Part shown: positions 1 to 5,105 of the stretch, piece by piece | Layout of the letters: each line of letters begins with the position of its first letter | Position numbering within the stretch: position 1 is the first letter of the stretch | Assembly (NCBI GenBank): GCA_937915065.1 | Contig: CALDMR010000055.1 | Coordinates: 1 to 7,350, forward strand | Source: an uncultured Clostridia bacterium | GTDB lineage: Bacteria > Bacillota > Clostridia > Oscillospirales > Oscillospiraceae | Length of the DNA stretch: 7,350 nt | Reading direction: 5' to 3' | Made by a program: the position numbers and the translations under genes | Notes under the pieces: model-generated | What the model saw: only the letters and a program-made list of their open reading frames with translations | Databases searched by the model: none | Told to the model about the DNA's origin: nothing

Positions 1-1
1 T

Positions 2-30
2 ATTATAGAGAACGCCCACATTTTCGTCCA
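2..30 (-). promoter_or_regulatory. Possible divergent sigma-A promoter at the left edge
   Basis: On the - strand a perfect TATAAT lies at 7-2, and TGGACG (4 of 6 matches to TTGACA) lies at 30-25, with a 17-nt spacer. It would drive a gene to the left of the window, divergent from the Crp/Fnr-type gene. An alternative reading is the start of a - strand gene at ATG 31-29 (MDENVGVLYN...), but no Shine-Dalgarno site precedes it. Both readings are weak because the rest lies outside the window. Confidence 0.3.
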
Positions 31-90
31 TACACACCACAACAAAAATATCTTTCAATTTTCCGTTTTTTTGTACAAACGCCACACTAT

Positions 91-108
91 TTGTTTGATT
101 TTTAACGA
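91..108. promoter_or_regulatory. Degenerate Rex-like inverted repeat
   Basis: TTGTTTG-ATTT-TTAACGA matches 11 of the 14 fixed positions of the clostridial Rex operator TTGTTAA-N4-TTAACAA. It sits in the AT-rich region about 90 nt upstream of the -35 box of the regulator gene, and between that gene and the possible divergent promoter. A perfect copy occurs elsewhere in the window (3740-3757), which raises interest. In AT-rich DNA a match of this quality can arise by chance. Confidence 0.3.
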
Positions 109-194
109 TCTTTTGTGAATATCCCACCGCTTCTGTTGATTATTACAGTTTTAATCCCCAGAATTCGGCGTTTTTATCACCTGCTTCAGACGCA

Positions 195-223
195 TTGACG
201 GTCGCCGCTTCTTCCGCTATACT
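195..223 (+). promoter_or_regulatory. Sigma-A promoter of the Crp/Fnr-type gene
   Basis: TTGACG (195-200) and TATACT (218-223) are separated by exactly 17 nt, so both hexamers are close to consensus at optimal spacing. The predicted start of transcription is near 230, only about 23 nt before the ATG at 253, giving a very short leader that contains the purine-rich Shine-Dalgarno site GGGAGGGGG (238-246). Confidence 0.75.
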
Positions 224-252
224 GAAGTAAAACCGCAGGGAGGGGGCGCCGC

Positions 253-921
253 ATGCAGCCACAGGAACGCGATATTTTGCAAAAATCCAGCCTTTTTTCC
301 GGGATCTCTCCGGCAGAGACAGAGCGGCTGTGCGCCCTGCTGCATGCAGGTGAGCGCCGCTATGCCAAGGGCTCCTACCTGATCACCGCCGGAGACCCGA
401 TCCCCGCCTTTGCGCTGCTGCTCTCCGGCTCTGTGCAGGTTTTTATGGACGATATGGACGGCAACCACATTGTAATGAACACGGTGGCCCCCGGGAGCAC
501 CTTTGCCGAAGCCCTGGTGTGCTCCGGCGCGGCAGAATCGCCCATTTGCGTTTTAGCCACCCAGGAAAGCGCCGTTCTGTGGTTTCAGGGTGCCGCCCTG
601 ATGGATCCCATCTTTTTCTCAGACCCTCTGTGCGCCCGTTTCGGCGCGAATTTCATCCGCACCCTGGCCGGGCGCAGCCTGCGCTTCAACGACCGGATAC
701 AGATCCTGTCCAAAAAATCCATTTGGGAAAAGCTCATCACCTTTTTCTCCCAACAACTGCTGCTGCAGAAATCCCGAACCATTGTGCTGGATATGGATCG
801 CAGCGCCCTGGCGGACTACCTGGGGGTAGAGCGAACCGCCCTGTCCCGAGAGCTGTCCCGCATGCGCCGCTCCGGCATGATCGACTTCCGCAAAAACCGG
901 TTCACAATCCACCACACATAA
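253..921 (+). CDS. Crp/Fnr-family transcriptional regulator
   Basis: The 222-aa product has the usual two-domain layout and length. An N-terminal cyclic-nucleotide-binding-like beta-barrel spans about residues 10-125 (LFSGISPAETERL opening, LLLSGSVQVF strand pair). A C-terminal winged helix-turn-helix spans about 155-222, with ALADYLGVERTALSRELSRM as the turn and recognition helix. Cysteines are at 27, 90, 99 and 127; there is no N-terminal Cys cluster like that of E. coli FNR, so an Fe-S sensor of that type is not supported and the effector is unknown. The start is fixed by GGGAGGGGG just upstream and by the adjacent promoter. It is the first gene on this strand, followed by a terminator and then hydE-hydG, so regulation of hydrogenase maturation is an attractive but unproven guess. 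The family assignment is secure; the target genes are not. Confidence 0.93.
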   Translation: MQPQERDILQKSSLFSGISPAETERLCALLHAGERRYAKGSYLITAGDPIPAFALLLSGSVQVFMDDMDGNHIVMNTVAPGSTFAEALVCSGAAESPICVLATQESAVLWFQGAALMDPIFFSDPLCARFGANFIRTLAGRSLRFNDRIQILSKKSIWEKLITFFSQQLLLQKSRTIVLDMDRSALADYLGVERTALSRELSRMRRSGMIDFRKNRFTIHHT

Positions 922-922
922 G

Positions 923-960
923 AAAAGCCCTTTGAAAGCTCCGCCTTTCAAAGGGCTTTT
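923..960 (+). terminator. Intrinsic terminator after the regulator gene
   Basis: A perfect 16-bp stem (923-938 with 945-960) encloses a 6-nt loop CTCCGC. It begins just after the TAA at 919-921. The base of the stem is an A-tract paired to a U-tract, the usual form of bidirectional terminators in these bacteria. The U-tract is shared with a second hairpin (957-982), described separately. Confidence 0.85.
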
Positions 961-982
961 TCGTTGCATCGGCAACGAAAAA
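957..982. other. Second hairpin sharing the terminator U-tract
   Basis: TTTTTCGTTGC (957-967) pairs perfectly with GCAACGAAAAA (972-982) across a 4-nt loop. Positions 957-960 are also the 3' base of the preceding terminator stem, so the two stems cannot both form in full. It may be a compound terminator, a terminator/antiterminator pair, or part of a dispersed extragenic palindrome. The pairing is seen directly; the role is inferred. Confidence 0.5.
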
Positions 983-992
983 GAATCTTTTT

Positions 993-1003
993 TATAGTAT
1001 ACT
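993..1003 (+). promoter_or_regulatory. Candidate -10 region for hydEG
   Basis: TATAGT (993-998) overlaps TATACT (998-1003), about 30-35 nt before the hydE ATG. No good -35 hexamer is found at 16-18 nt upstream, where the second terminator hairpin lies. The octamer TATACTGA (998-1005) also occurs at the regulator promoter (218-225). A promoter without a -35 box may depend on an activator; alternatively hydEG is reached by readthrough from the regulator gene. Confidence 0.4.
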
Positions 1004-1022
1004 GATTCCACCAATATGTTTC

Positions 1023-1029
1023 AGGAGGG
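1023..1029 (+). promoter_or_regulatory. Ribosome binding site that sets the hydE start
   Basis: AGGAGGG lies 4 nt before the ATG at 1034; its AGGAG core ends 6 nt before it. An in-frame ATG at 1016 lies upstream of this site and has no Shine-Dalgarno sequence of its own, so 1034 is the chosen start. Confidence 0.8.
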
Positions 1030-1033
1030 TTCT

Positions 1034-2113
1034 ATGTCCGCTGCCGCTTCTTTGATTCGACAACTGCATCAAACCCACCGGCTGGATCGGGCCCAATGGC
1101 GCGCCCTATTGGATGAACACACGCCGGAGGATCACAGCCTGCTGACGGAGTTGGCCCGGGCTGAAGCGCAAAAGCACTTCGGTGCCAGGATTTATCTGCG
1201 CGGTCTGATCGAGTTCAGCAATTACTGCAAAAATGACTGCTTCTACTGCGGAATCCGCTGCGGAAACCGCCAGGCAGAGCGCTACCGCCTCACGCTGGAA
1301 GAGATTCTCGCCTGCTGCGACGATGGCTACCGCCTGGGGTTTCGCACCTTTGTACTCCAGGGCGGCGAAGATCCCGGTTTTTCCGATGCCCAGCTCTGCC
1401 GCACCGTGGAATCCATCAAGGCCCGCCACGGCGATTGTGCGGTGACCTTGTCCGTGGGCGAGCGGCCCAGGGCCGTGTATCAATCCTTTTTCGACGCCGG
1501 AGCAGACCGCTATCTCCTCCGCCACGAAACAGCCAACGCAGGCCATTACCGCATGCTCCATCCCGCAAACCTGTCCCTGGCCCATCGCCTGGACTGCCTG
1601 CGAACCTTGAAGGACATCGGTTTTCAGGTCGGCGCCGGATTTATGGTAGGTTCGCCGGGGCAAACAACGGAAACCCTGTCCGAAGATCTCCTGTTTCTAC
1701 AGGAACTGGAGCCCCACATGGTAGGGATCGGTCCCTTTCTGCCCCACCACCAGACGCCGTTTGCCCACCAGGCTGCTGGGAGCACGGAGCAAACGCTGTT
1801 TCTGCTGTCCTGCGTCCGGCTGATGCTGCCCCAGGTGCTTCTGCCGGCCACCACCGCCCTGGGCACCGCCGCCGGCGATGGCCGCGAACGTGGGATCCTT
1901 GCCGGCGCCAATGTGGTGATGCCGAACCTTTCCCCCCTTTCCGTGCGAAAAAAATACCTCCTGTATGATAACAAAATCTGCACCGGCGACGAGTCTGCCC
2001 AGTGCTGCTCCCATCTACAGCAGCGCCTGACCGCCATCGGATATACCCTGTGCATCGACCGGGGCGACAGCCCCTTATGCTCCCCGGCACAGTCATCTCA
2101 AAAAAATGGATAG
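1034..2113 (+). CDS. hydE: [FeFe] hydrogenase H-cluster radical SAM maturase HydE
   Basis: The 359-aa product belongs to the radical SAM superfamily and acts in the cytoplasm in building the 2Fe subcluster of [FeFe] hydrogenase, using the iron-cysteine product of HydG. The CX3CX2C cluster motif is C65-KND-C69-FY-C72, followed by GIRCGNR and the SAM-contacting GGEDPGF (110-116). LLRHETAN (161-168) and HRLDCLRTLKDIGFQVGAGF (185-204) are typical HydE segments, as is NVVMPNLSP (293-301). The optional C-terminal cluster region reads C316-X7-C324-C325-S-H327, so the third cysteine expected from the T. maritima pattern CX7CX2C is a histidine. Length is normal for the family (about 350). The stop codon is 19 nt before the hydG start, which indicates one operon. 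BioB/PylB-type relatives are the alternatives, but the partner hydG makes HydE very likely. Confidence 0.96.
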   Translation: MSAAASLIRQLHQTHRLDRAQWRALLDEHTPEDHSLLTELARAEAQKHFGARIYLRGLIEFSNYCKNDCFYCGIRCGNRQAERYRLTLEEILACCDDGYRLGFRTFVLQGGEDPGFSDAQLCRTVESIKARHGDCAVTLSVGERPRAVYQSFFDAGADRYLLRHETANAGHYRMLHPANLSLAHRLDCLRTLKDIGFQVGAGFMVGSPGQTTETLSEDLLFLQELEPHMVGIGPFLPHHQTPFAHQAAGSTEQTLFLLSCVRLMLPQVLLPATTALGTAAGDGRERGILAGANVVMPNLSPLSVRKKYLLYDNKICTGDESAQCCSHLQQRLTAIGYTLCIDRGDSPLCSPAQSSQKNG

Positions 2114-2122
2114 AAGGAAGGA
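2114..2122 (+). promoter_or_regulatory. Ribosome binding site that sets the hydG start
   Basis: AAGGAAGGA lies 10 nt before the ATG at 2133. An earlier in-frame ATG at 2106 overlaps the end of hydE by 8 nt, lies upstream of this site, and would add nine residues not usual in HydG. Confidence 0.75.
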
Positions 2123-2132
2123 AACAAGCGCT

Positions 2133-3548
2133 ATGTATGATCCCAAATCCCTCCGCGCAGAAGAATTCATCAACGACGCGGAGATCCTGGACTCCCTCGA
2201 GTGGGCGGAACAGCACAAAAACGACAAGGAATACATCGAACAGATCCTGGAGAAGGCAAAGGAGTGCCGCGGTCTTTCCCACCGGGAAGCCTCCGTACTT
2301 CTGGCCTGCGAACTGCCGGAGGAAAACGAAAAAATCTTCGCCCTGGCAGAACAGATCAAAAAAGATTTTTACGGCAACCGCATCGTTCTCTTCGCCCCCC
2401 TGTACCTGTCCAACTATTGCGTCAACGGTTGTGTTTACTGCCCCTACCACGGGCAGAACAAGCACATTCCCCGCAAAAAGCTGACCCAGGAAGAGGTGCG
2501 CCGCGAGGTCATCGCCCTGCAGGATATGGGGCACAAGCGGCTGGCCATTGAGGCCGGCGAGGACCCCGTGAACAACCCCATCGATTATATCCTGGAATGT
2601 ATCAACACCATCTACTCCATTAAGCATAAGAACGGCGCCATCCGCCGGGTGAATGTGAACATTGCCGCCACCACCGTGGAGAATTACCGAAAACTCCGGG
2701 ATGCAGCCATTGGTACTTATATTCTCTTTCAGGAAACCTATCATAAAGAAAACTACGAAAAGCTCCATCCCACCGGCCCCAAGCATGACTATGCATGGCA
2801 CACCGAAGCCATGGACCGGGCCATGGAAGGCGGGATCGATGATGTGGGCCTGGGCGTCCTGTTCGGCCTGGAGCAGTACCGCTATGAGTTCTGCGGCCTT
2901 CTGATGCACGCGGAGCATCTGGAAGCCGTGCACGGCGTGGGCCCCCACACCATCAGTGTGCCCCGGATCTGCCCTGCCGACGATATCGACCCGGGCGCTT
3001 TCTCCAATGCCATCAGCGACGATATTTTTGCCAAGCTGGTGGCCTGCATCCGTATCGCCGTGCCGTATACCGGCATGATCGTTTCCACCCGCGAAAGCCA
3101 GCAGTCCCGGGAGCGGGTACTGCACCTGGGCATCTCCCAGATCTCCGGCGGTTCCCGCACCAGCGTGGGCGGTTATCAGGAAGCAGTGCGCCCCCAGGAT
3201 ACCGCCCAGTTCGATGTGTCCGACCAGCGCAGTCTGGATGAAGTGGTGCGCTGGCTGATGGAGATGGACTATATTCCATCTTTCTGCACCGCCTGCTACC
3301 GCGCCGGCCGCACCGGCGACCGCTTTATGTCCCTGTGCAAAAACGGCGAGATCCAGAACTGCTGCCACCCCAACGCCTTGATGACACTGAAGGAATATCT
3401 GGTCGATTATGCCTCCCCCGAAACCCGCGCCGTGGGGCTGAAGCTGATCGACCGGGAAATCGGCAATATCCCCCGCAAACTGGTACACGACCGCGTTGTC
3501 CAGTATCTCGGCGAAATTGAACAGGGCGCCCGGGATTTCCGCTTCTGA
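2133..3548 (+). CDS. hydG: [FeFe] hydrogenase H-cluster radical SAM maturase HydG (tyrosine lyase)
   Basis: HydG cleaves tyrosine with SAM radical chemistry, releasing p-cresol and giving the CO and cyanide ligands that leave on an iron-cysteine synthon. The 471-aa product (family about 470) begins MYDPKSLRAEEFI, typical of clostridial HydG. The SAM-cluster motif is C96-VNG-C100-VY-C103, in the segment NYCVNGCVYCPYHGQ. AIEAGEDP (138-145) and the region around PRICPADDI (277-285) are family segments. The C-terminal domain carries the diagnostic CX2CX22C motif (C385, C388, C411), which holds the auxiliary five-iron cluster where the Fe(CO)2CN unit forms. All catalytic cysteines are present, so the enzyme looks functional. 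ThiH, the related tyrosine lyase of thiamine synthesis, is excluded by this C-terminal motif and by the hydE partner. Confidence 0.98.
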   Translation: MYDPKSLRAEEFINDAEILDSLEWAEQHKNDKEYIEQILEKAKECRGLSHREASVLLACELPEENEKIFALAEQIKKDFYGNRIVLFAPLYLSNYCVNGCVYCPYHGQNKHIPRKKLTQEEVRREVIALQDMGHKRLAIEAGEDPVNNPIDYILECINTIYSIKHKNGAIRRVNVNIAATTVENYRKLRDAAIGTYILFQETYHKENYEKLHPTGPKHDYAWHTEAMDRAMEGGIDDVGLGVLFGLEQYRYEFCGLLMHAEHLEAVHGVGPHTISVPRICPADDIDPGAFSNAISDDIFAKLVACIRIAVPYTGMIVSTRESQQSRERVLHLGISQISGGSRTSVGGYQEAVRPQDTAQFDVSDQRSLDEVVRWLMEMDYIPSFCTACYRAGRTGDRFMSLCKNGEIQNCCHPNALMTLKEYLVDYASPETRAVGLKLIDREIGNIPRKLVHDRVVQYLGEIEQGARDFRF

Positions 3549-3570
3549 TCCCCGCCCACACCATTGCCGT

Positions 3571-3604
3571 GCTCCCGCCGCCCTGTGGCCGGCGGGAGCT
3601 TTTT
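3571..3604 (+). terminator. Intrinsic terminator of the hydEG operon
   Basis: A 10-bp GC-rich stem GCTCCCGCCG (3571-3580) pairs with CGGCGGGAGC (3590-3599) around a 9-nt loop, followed by five T residues (3600-3604). It lies 22 nt after the hydG stop and closes the transcription unit. Confidence 0.92.
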
Positions 3605-3683
3605 GCGCCCTCGATTTCTCCCCGTCTGCGACAAATGCACCATTGTTTTCCCTTTTTTCTTTTTTATTTGTTCATATCGTAAA

Positions 3684-3698
3684 ATCAATCCATTTGAT
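3684..3698. promoter_or_regulatory. Inverted repeat ATCAA-N5-TTGAT upstream of the Rex-type promoter
   Basis: ATCAA (3684-3688) and TTGAT (3694-3698) form a dyad just before the -35 box at 3700. The half-sites have the sequence of the FNR half-site but in the opposite arrangement (FNR is TTGAT-N4-ATCAA), so it is not a standard FNR box. It could bind another regulator; chance is possible in AT-rich DNA. Confidence 0.3.
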
Positions 3699-3699
3699 A

Positions 3700-3728
3700 T
3701 TGACATTTTCGTACAAAAGTATTATAAA
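3700..3728 (+). promoter_or_regulatory. Near-consensus sigma-A promoter of an orphan transcript
   Basis: TTGACA (3700-3705, perfect) and TATAAA (3723-3728, 5 of 6) stand 17 nt apart. Transcription should start near 3735, about 305 nt before the next gene and inside a region with no credible reading frame. This is among the strongest promoters in the window, and a Rex-type operator lies directly on the expected start region. Confidence 0.75.
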
Positions 3729-3739
3729 TTATTTGCAGA

Positions 3740-3757
3740 TTGTTAATCGCTTAACAA
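3740..3757. promoter_or_regulatory. Perfect Rex operator
   Basis: TTGTTAATCGCTTAACAA is a perfect 7-4-7 inverted repeat, identical at all 14 fixed positions to the clostridial Rex consensus TTGTTAA-N4-TTAACAA. Rex represses at low NADH/NAD ratio and leaves DNA when NADH is high; known clostridial targets include fermentation, alcohol, hydrogenase and NAD genes. The site lies 11 nt after the -10 box, so bound Rex would block the 3700-3728 promoter. The rex gene itself is not in the window. Confidence 0.75.
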
Positions 3758-3932
3758 GCTGCATGGCCGCTGTATCAGGTTGCCTCTCTTCCAACCGGCA
3801 CCATTTTCATTTTTTCCGAAAAACGGATGTCCCGGGCTCCTCTCCTCTATGTTCCGTGCTCCGTTTTTCGATACAGCGCCCTTTCCTTTATCATATATCG
3901 CTTTTTATCCTCTCATTTTCTATCTGTCATAT

Positions 3933-3968
3933 GAAAGAAGTGATCTGTCCCGGCAGATCACTTCTTTC
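3933..3968 (+). terminator. 15-bp hairpin, probable terminator before the permease promoter
   Basis: GAAAGAAGTGATCTG (3933-3947) pairs perfectly with CAGATCACTTCTTTC (3954-3968) around a 6-nt loop. The 3' arm is U-rich (CTTCTTTC) but no clean U-run follows, so termination may be partial. It sits 5 nt before the -35 box of the permease promoter and would insulate it from the upstream transcript. Being symmetrical, it could also act on - strand transcription. Confidence 0.6.
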
Positions 3969-3973
3969 GCGTC

Positions 3974-4002
3974 TTGCGTCTTTTCCCTCCTGCCGGTATA
4001 AT
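3974..4002 (+). promoter_or_regulatory. Sigma-A promoter of the first AEC permease
   Basis: TTGCGT (3974-3979) and TATAAT (3997-4002, perfect) are 17 nt apart, with the start of transcription near 4009. The sequence TATAATAAAGC and its distance to the ATG (43 nt) closely match the promoter of the second permease (TATAATAAAAGC, 41 nt), which suggests that the promoter was duplicated with the gene. Confidence 0.75.
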
Positions 4003-4039
4003 AAAGCTGTATGTCATTCTCTTGCAAAGGAGTTTTCCG

Positions 4040-4975
4040 ATGCTGGTTCATTTTCTGACCGTGGGACAGCAGGTAGCGATCCTGTATTTGTTGATCGCCG
4101 TCGGCTTTCTTTGCGGAAAAACAAAATTCCTGTCTGACGGCGCCATCGAAGGTATAACCAATTTTGTGCTGTACATAGTGGCCCCCTGCGTCATTGTCCA
4201 GTCATTCCAGCGCACCTTTGATCCGGCGCTGACCGGTGCCCTGCTCCAGGCCGCCGCCTTTACCGCCGTCACATTTTTGATTTCCTATGCTCTGGCCCGC
4301 TGCACGCTGCACGATCCCGACAGCCGCAAGCAAAGCGTTTACCGGTTTGCCGTTTTATTTTCCAACTGCGCCTTCATGGGCCTGCCCCTGGAAAACGCCT
4401 TGCTGGGCGCCGACGGGTTGTTCTTCGGCGCAGTCTGCCTAGCCGTTTACACCCTGTTTACCTGGACATTGGGGCTGCAGGTGATCAGCGGTGGCCGCCA
4501 GGGATTTCAGCCCCAAAAATTATTGGCCAATCCCGGCATCATTGGCGTTATCGTTGGCCTGATCCTCTTTTTTTCCTCCACCACGCTGCCCGCCGTTCTG
4601 TCCGAACCCGTGGGGTATCTCGCCGCCTTAAACACCCCCGTCCCCATGATCATTATTGGCTACCACCTGTCCCATGCCCGCATCACCCCCATTTTAAAAA
4701 ACCTGCGCACTTGGCTGGTCATGGCCGAGCGCCTGCTCATCATCCCCGTCATCGGCCTGTTTCTCGGCCTGGCAGCAAAAATGGACGCTACAACCCTGTT
4801 GGCCTGCATCATCGCCCTTTGTCCGCCCACCGCCGCCATCTGCACCATGTTTGCCGTCAGCTTTAAGCAGGACGCCGCGCTGTCCGTCAGTCTCGTCTCC
4901 CTCAGCACGCTGCTGTCCATCCTCACCATGCCCTGCATAATCCTGCTGACACAATACAGCCTATCTATCCTATAA
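4040..4975 (+). CDS. AEC-family (auxin efflux carrier) permease, copy 1
   Basis: This 311-aa integral membrane protein belongs to the AEC transporter family (TC 2.A.69), whose bacterial members include malate and malonate carriers such as MleP and MdcF. The hydrophobic pattern suits 8-10 membrane helices in two halves. Family motifs seen are FSNCAFMGLPLENALLGADG (107-126), NPGIIG (164-169), NTPVPMIIIGYHLSHA (198-213) and AERLLIIPVIGL (229-240). The start is set by AAAGGAG (4026-4032), 7 nt before the ATG; an in-frame ATG at 3974 lies within the promoter and is rejected. It has its own promoter and terminator. A perfect Rex operator and its promoter lie about 300 nt upstream and may add redox-dependent readthrough. 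The substrate is unknown; an organic acid is likely from the family, while auxin is only the family name. Confidence 0.92.
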   Translation: MLVHFLTVGQQVAILYLLIAVGFLCGKTKFLSDGAIEGITNFVLYIVAPCVIVQSFQRTFDPALTGALLQAAAFTAVTFLISYALARCTLHDPDSRKQSVYRFAVLFSNCAFMGLPLENALLGADGLFFGAVCLAVYTLFTWTLGLQVISGGRQGFQPQKLLANPGIIGVIVGLILFFSSTTLPAVLSEPVGYLAALNTPVPMIIIGYHLSHARITPILKNLRTWLVMAERLLIIPVIGLFLGLAAKMDATTLLACIIALCPPTAAICTMFAVSFKQDAALSVSLVSLSTLLSILTMPCIILLTQYSLSIL

Positions 4976-4976
4976 C

Positions 4977-5009
4977 AAGAACAGCCAAGGTTTCGCCCCG
5001 GCTGTTCTT
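4977..5009 (+). terminator. Intrinsic terminator between the two permeases
   Basis: AAGAACAGCC (4977-4986) pairs with GGCTGTTCTT (5000-5009) around a 13-nt loop that could itself form a short inner pair; TTTCTATTTT follows. It starts 1 nt after the stop codon and separates the two paralogs into independent units. Confidence 0.8.
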
Positions 5010-5041
5010 TCTATTTTGTACAATTTTTCACATCAGCCCTA

Positions 5042-5070
5042 TTGCATATTGCACAATCAACTTTTATAAT
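5042..5070 (+). promoter_or_regulatory. Sigma-A promoter of the second AEC permease
   Basis: TTGCAT (5042-5047) and TATAAT (5065-5070, perfect) are 17 nt apart. The spacer contains a second TTGCAC (5049-5054), making a short direct repeat of TTGCAYA. Just upstream lies the 8-nt palindrome TTGTACAA (5016-5023). Confidence 0.75.
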
Positions 5071-5105
5071 AAAAGCATTCCTGCCAAAGAGAGAGGTTCT
5101 TTTCC

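Larger units (their letters stand above)
3735..3968 (+). ncRNA. Candidate Rex-controlled structured small RNA or leader
   Basis: The stretch runs from the predicted start of the 3700-3728 promoter to the end of the 3933-3968 hairpin, about 234 nt. It contains a 9-bp stem CGCTGTATC/GATACAGCG (3768-3776 with 3870-3878). Inside this stem are a 5-bp hairpin GGTTG/CAACC (3778-3782 with 3792-3796) and an 11-bp stem CGAAAAACGGA/TCCGTTTTTCG (3817-3827 with 3860-3870). The outer and 11-bp stems share G3870 and could stack, giving a three-way-junction-like fold. No credible protein is encoded: the one long frame through it has no ribosome binding site and low-complexity composition. I do not recognise a known RNA family. 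It may end at the 3968 hairpin as a free RNA, or read on into the permease as a 5' leader. The elements are seen directly; that they form one RNA is inferred. Confidence 0.4.

Noticed and set aside
1016..1036. Upstream ATG (1016) as the hydE start
   Set aside because: It precedes the Shine-Dalgarno site AGGAGGG, which is placed for the ATG at 1034.
2106..2135. ATG at 2106 as the hydG start, overlapping hydE
   Set aside because: The Shine-Dalgarno site lies downstream of it, and family members begin with the MYDPKSLRA-like segment coded from 2133.
1641..3488. A 615-codon open frame on the - strand across hydE and hydG
   Set aside because: It is antisense to two genes with full motif support, has no ribosome binding site, and its translation is low-complexity Gly/Ala/Val/His-rich as expected from GC-rich codon shadows.
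3496..4137. An open frame crossing the hydG end, the whole intergenic region and the permease start
   Set aside because: It overlaps two real genes, a strong terminator and two promoters, and has no start with a ribosome binding site. The stretch is better explained as non-coding.
5016..5033. A possible third Rex-like site upstream of the second permease
   Set aside because: Only about 10 of 14 fixed positions match and the second half-site is poor; at this quality chance in AT-rich DNA is likely.
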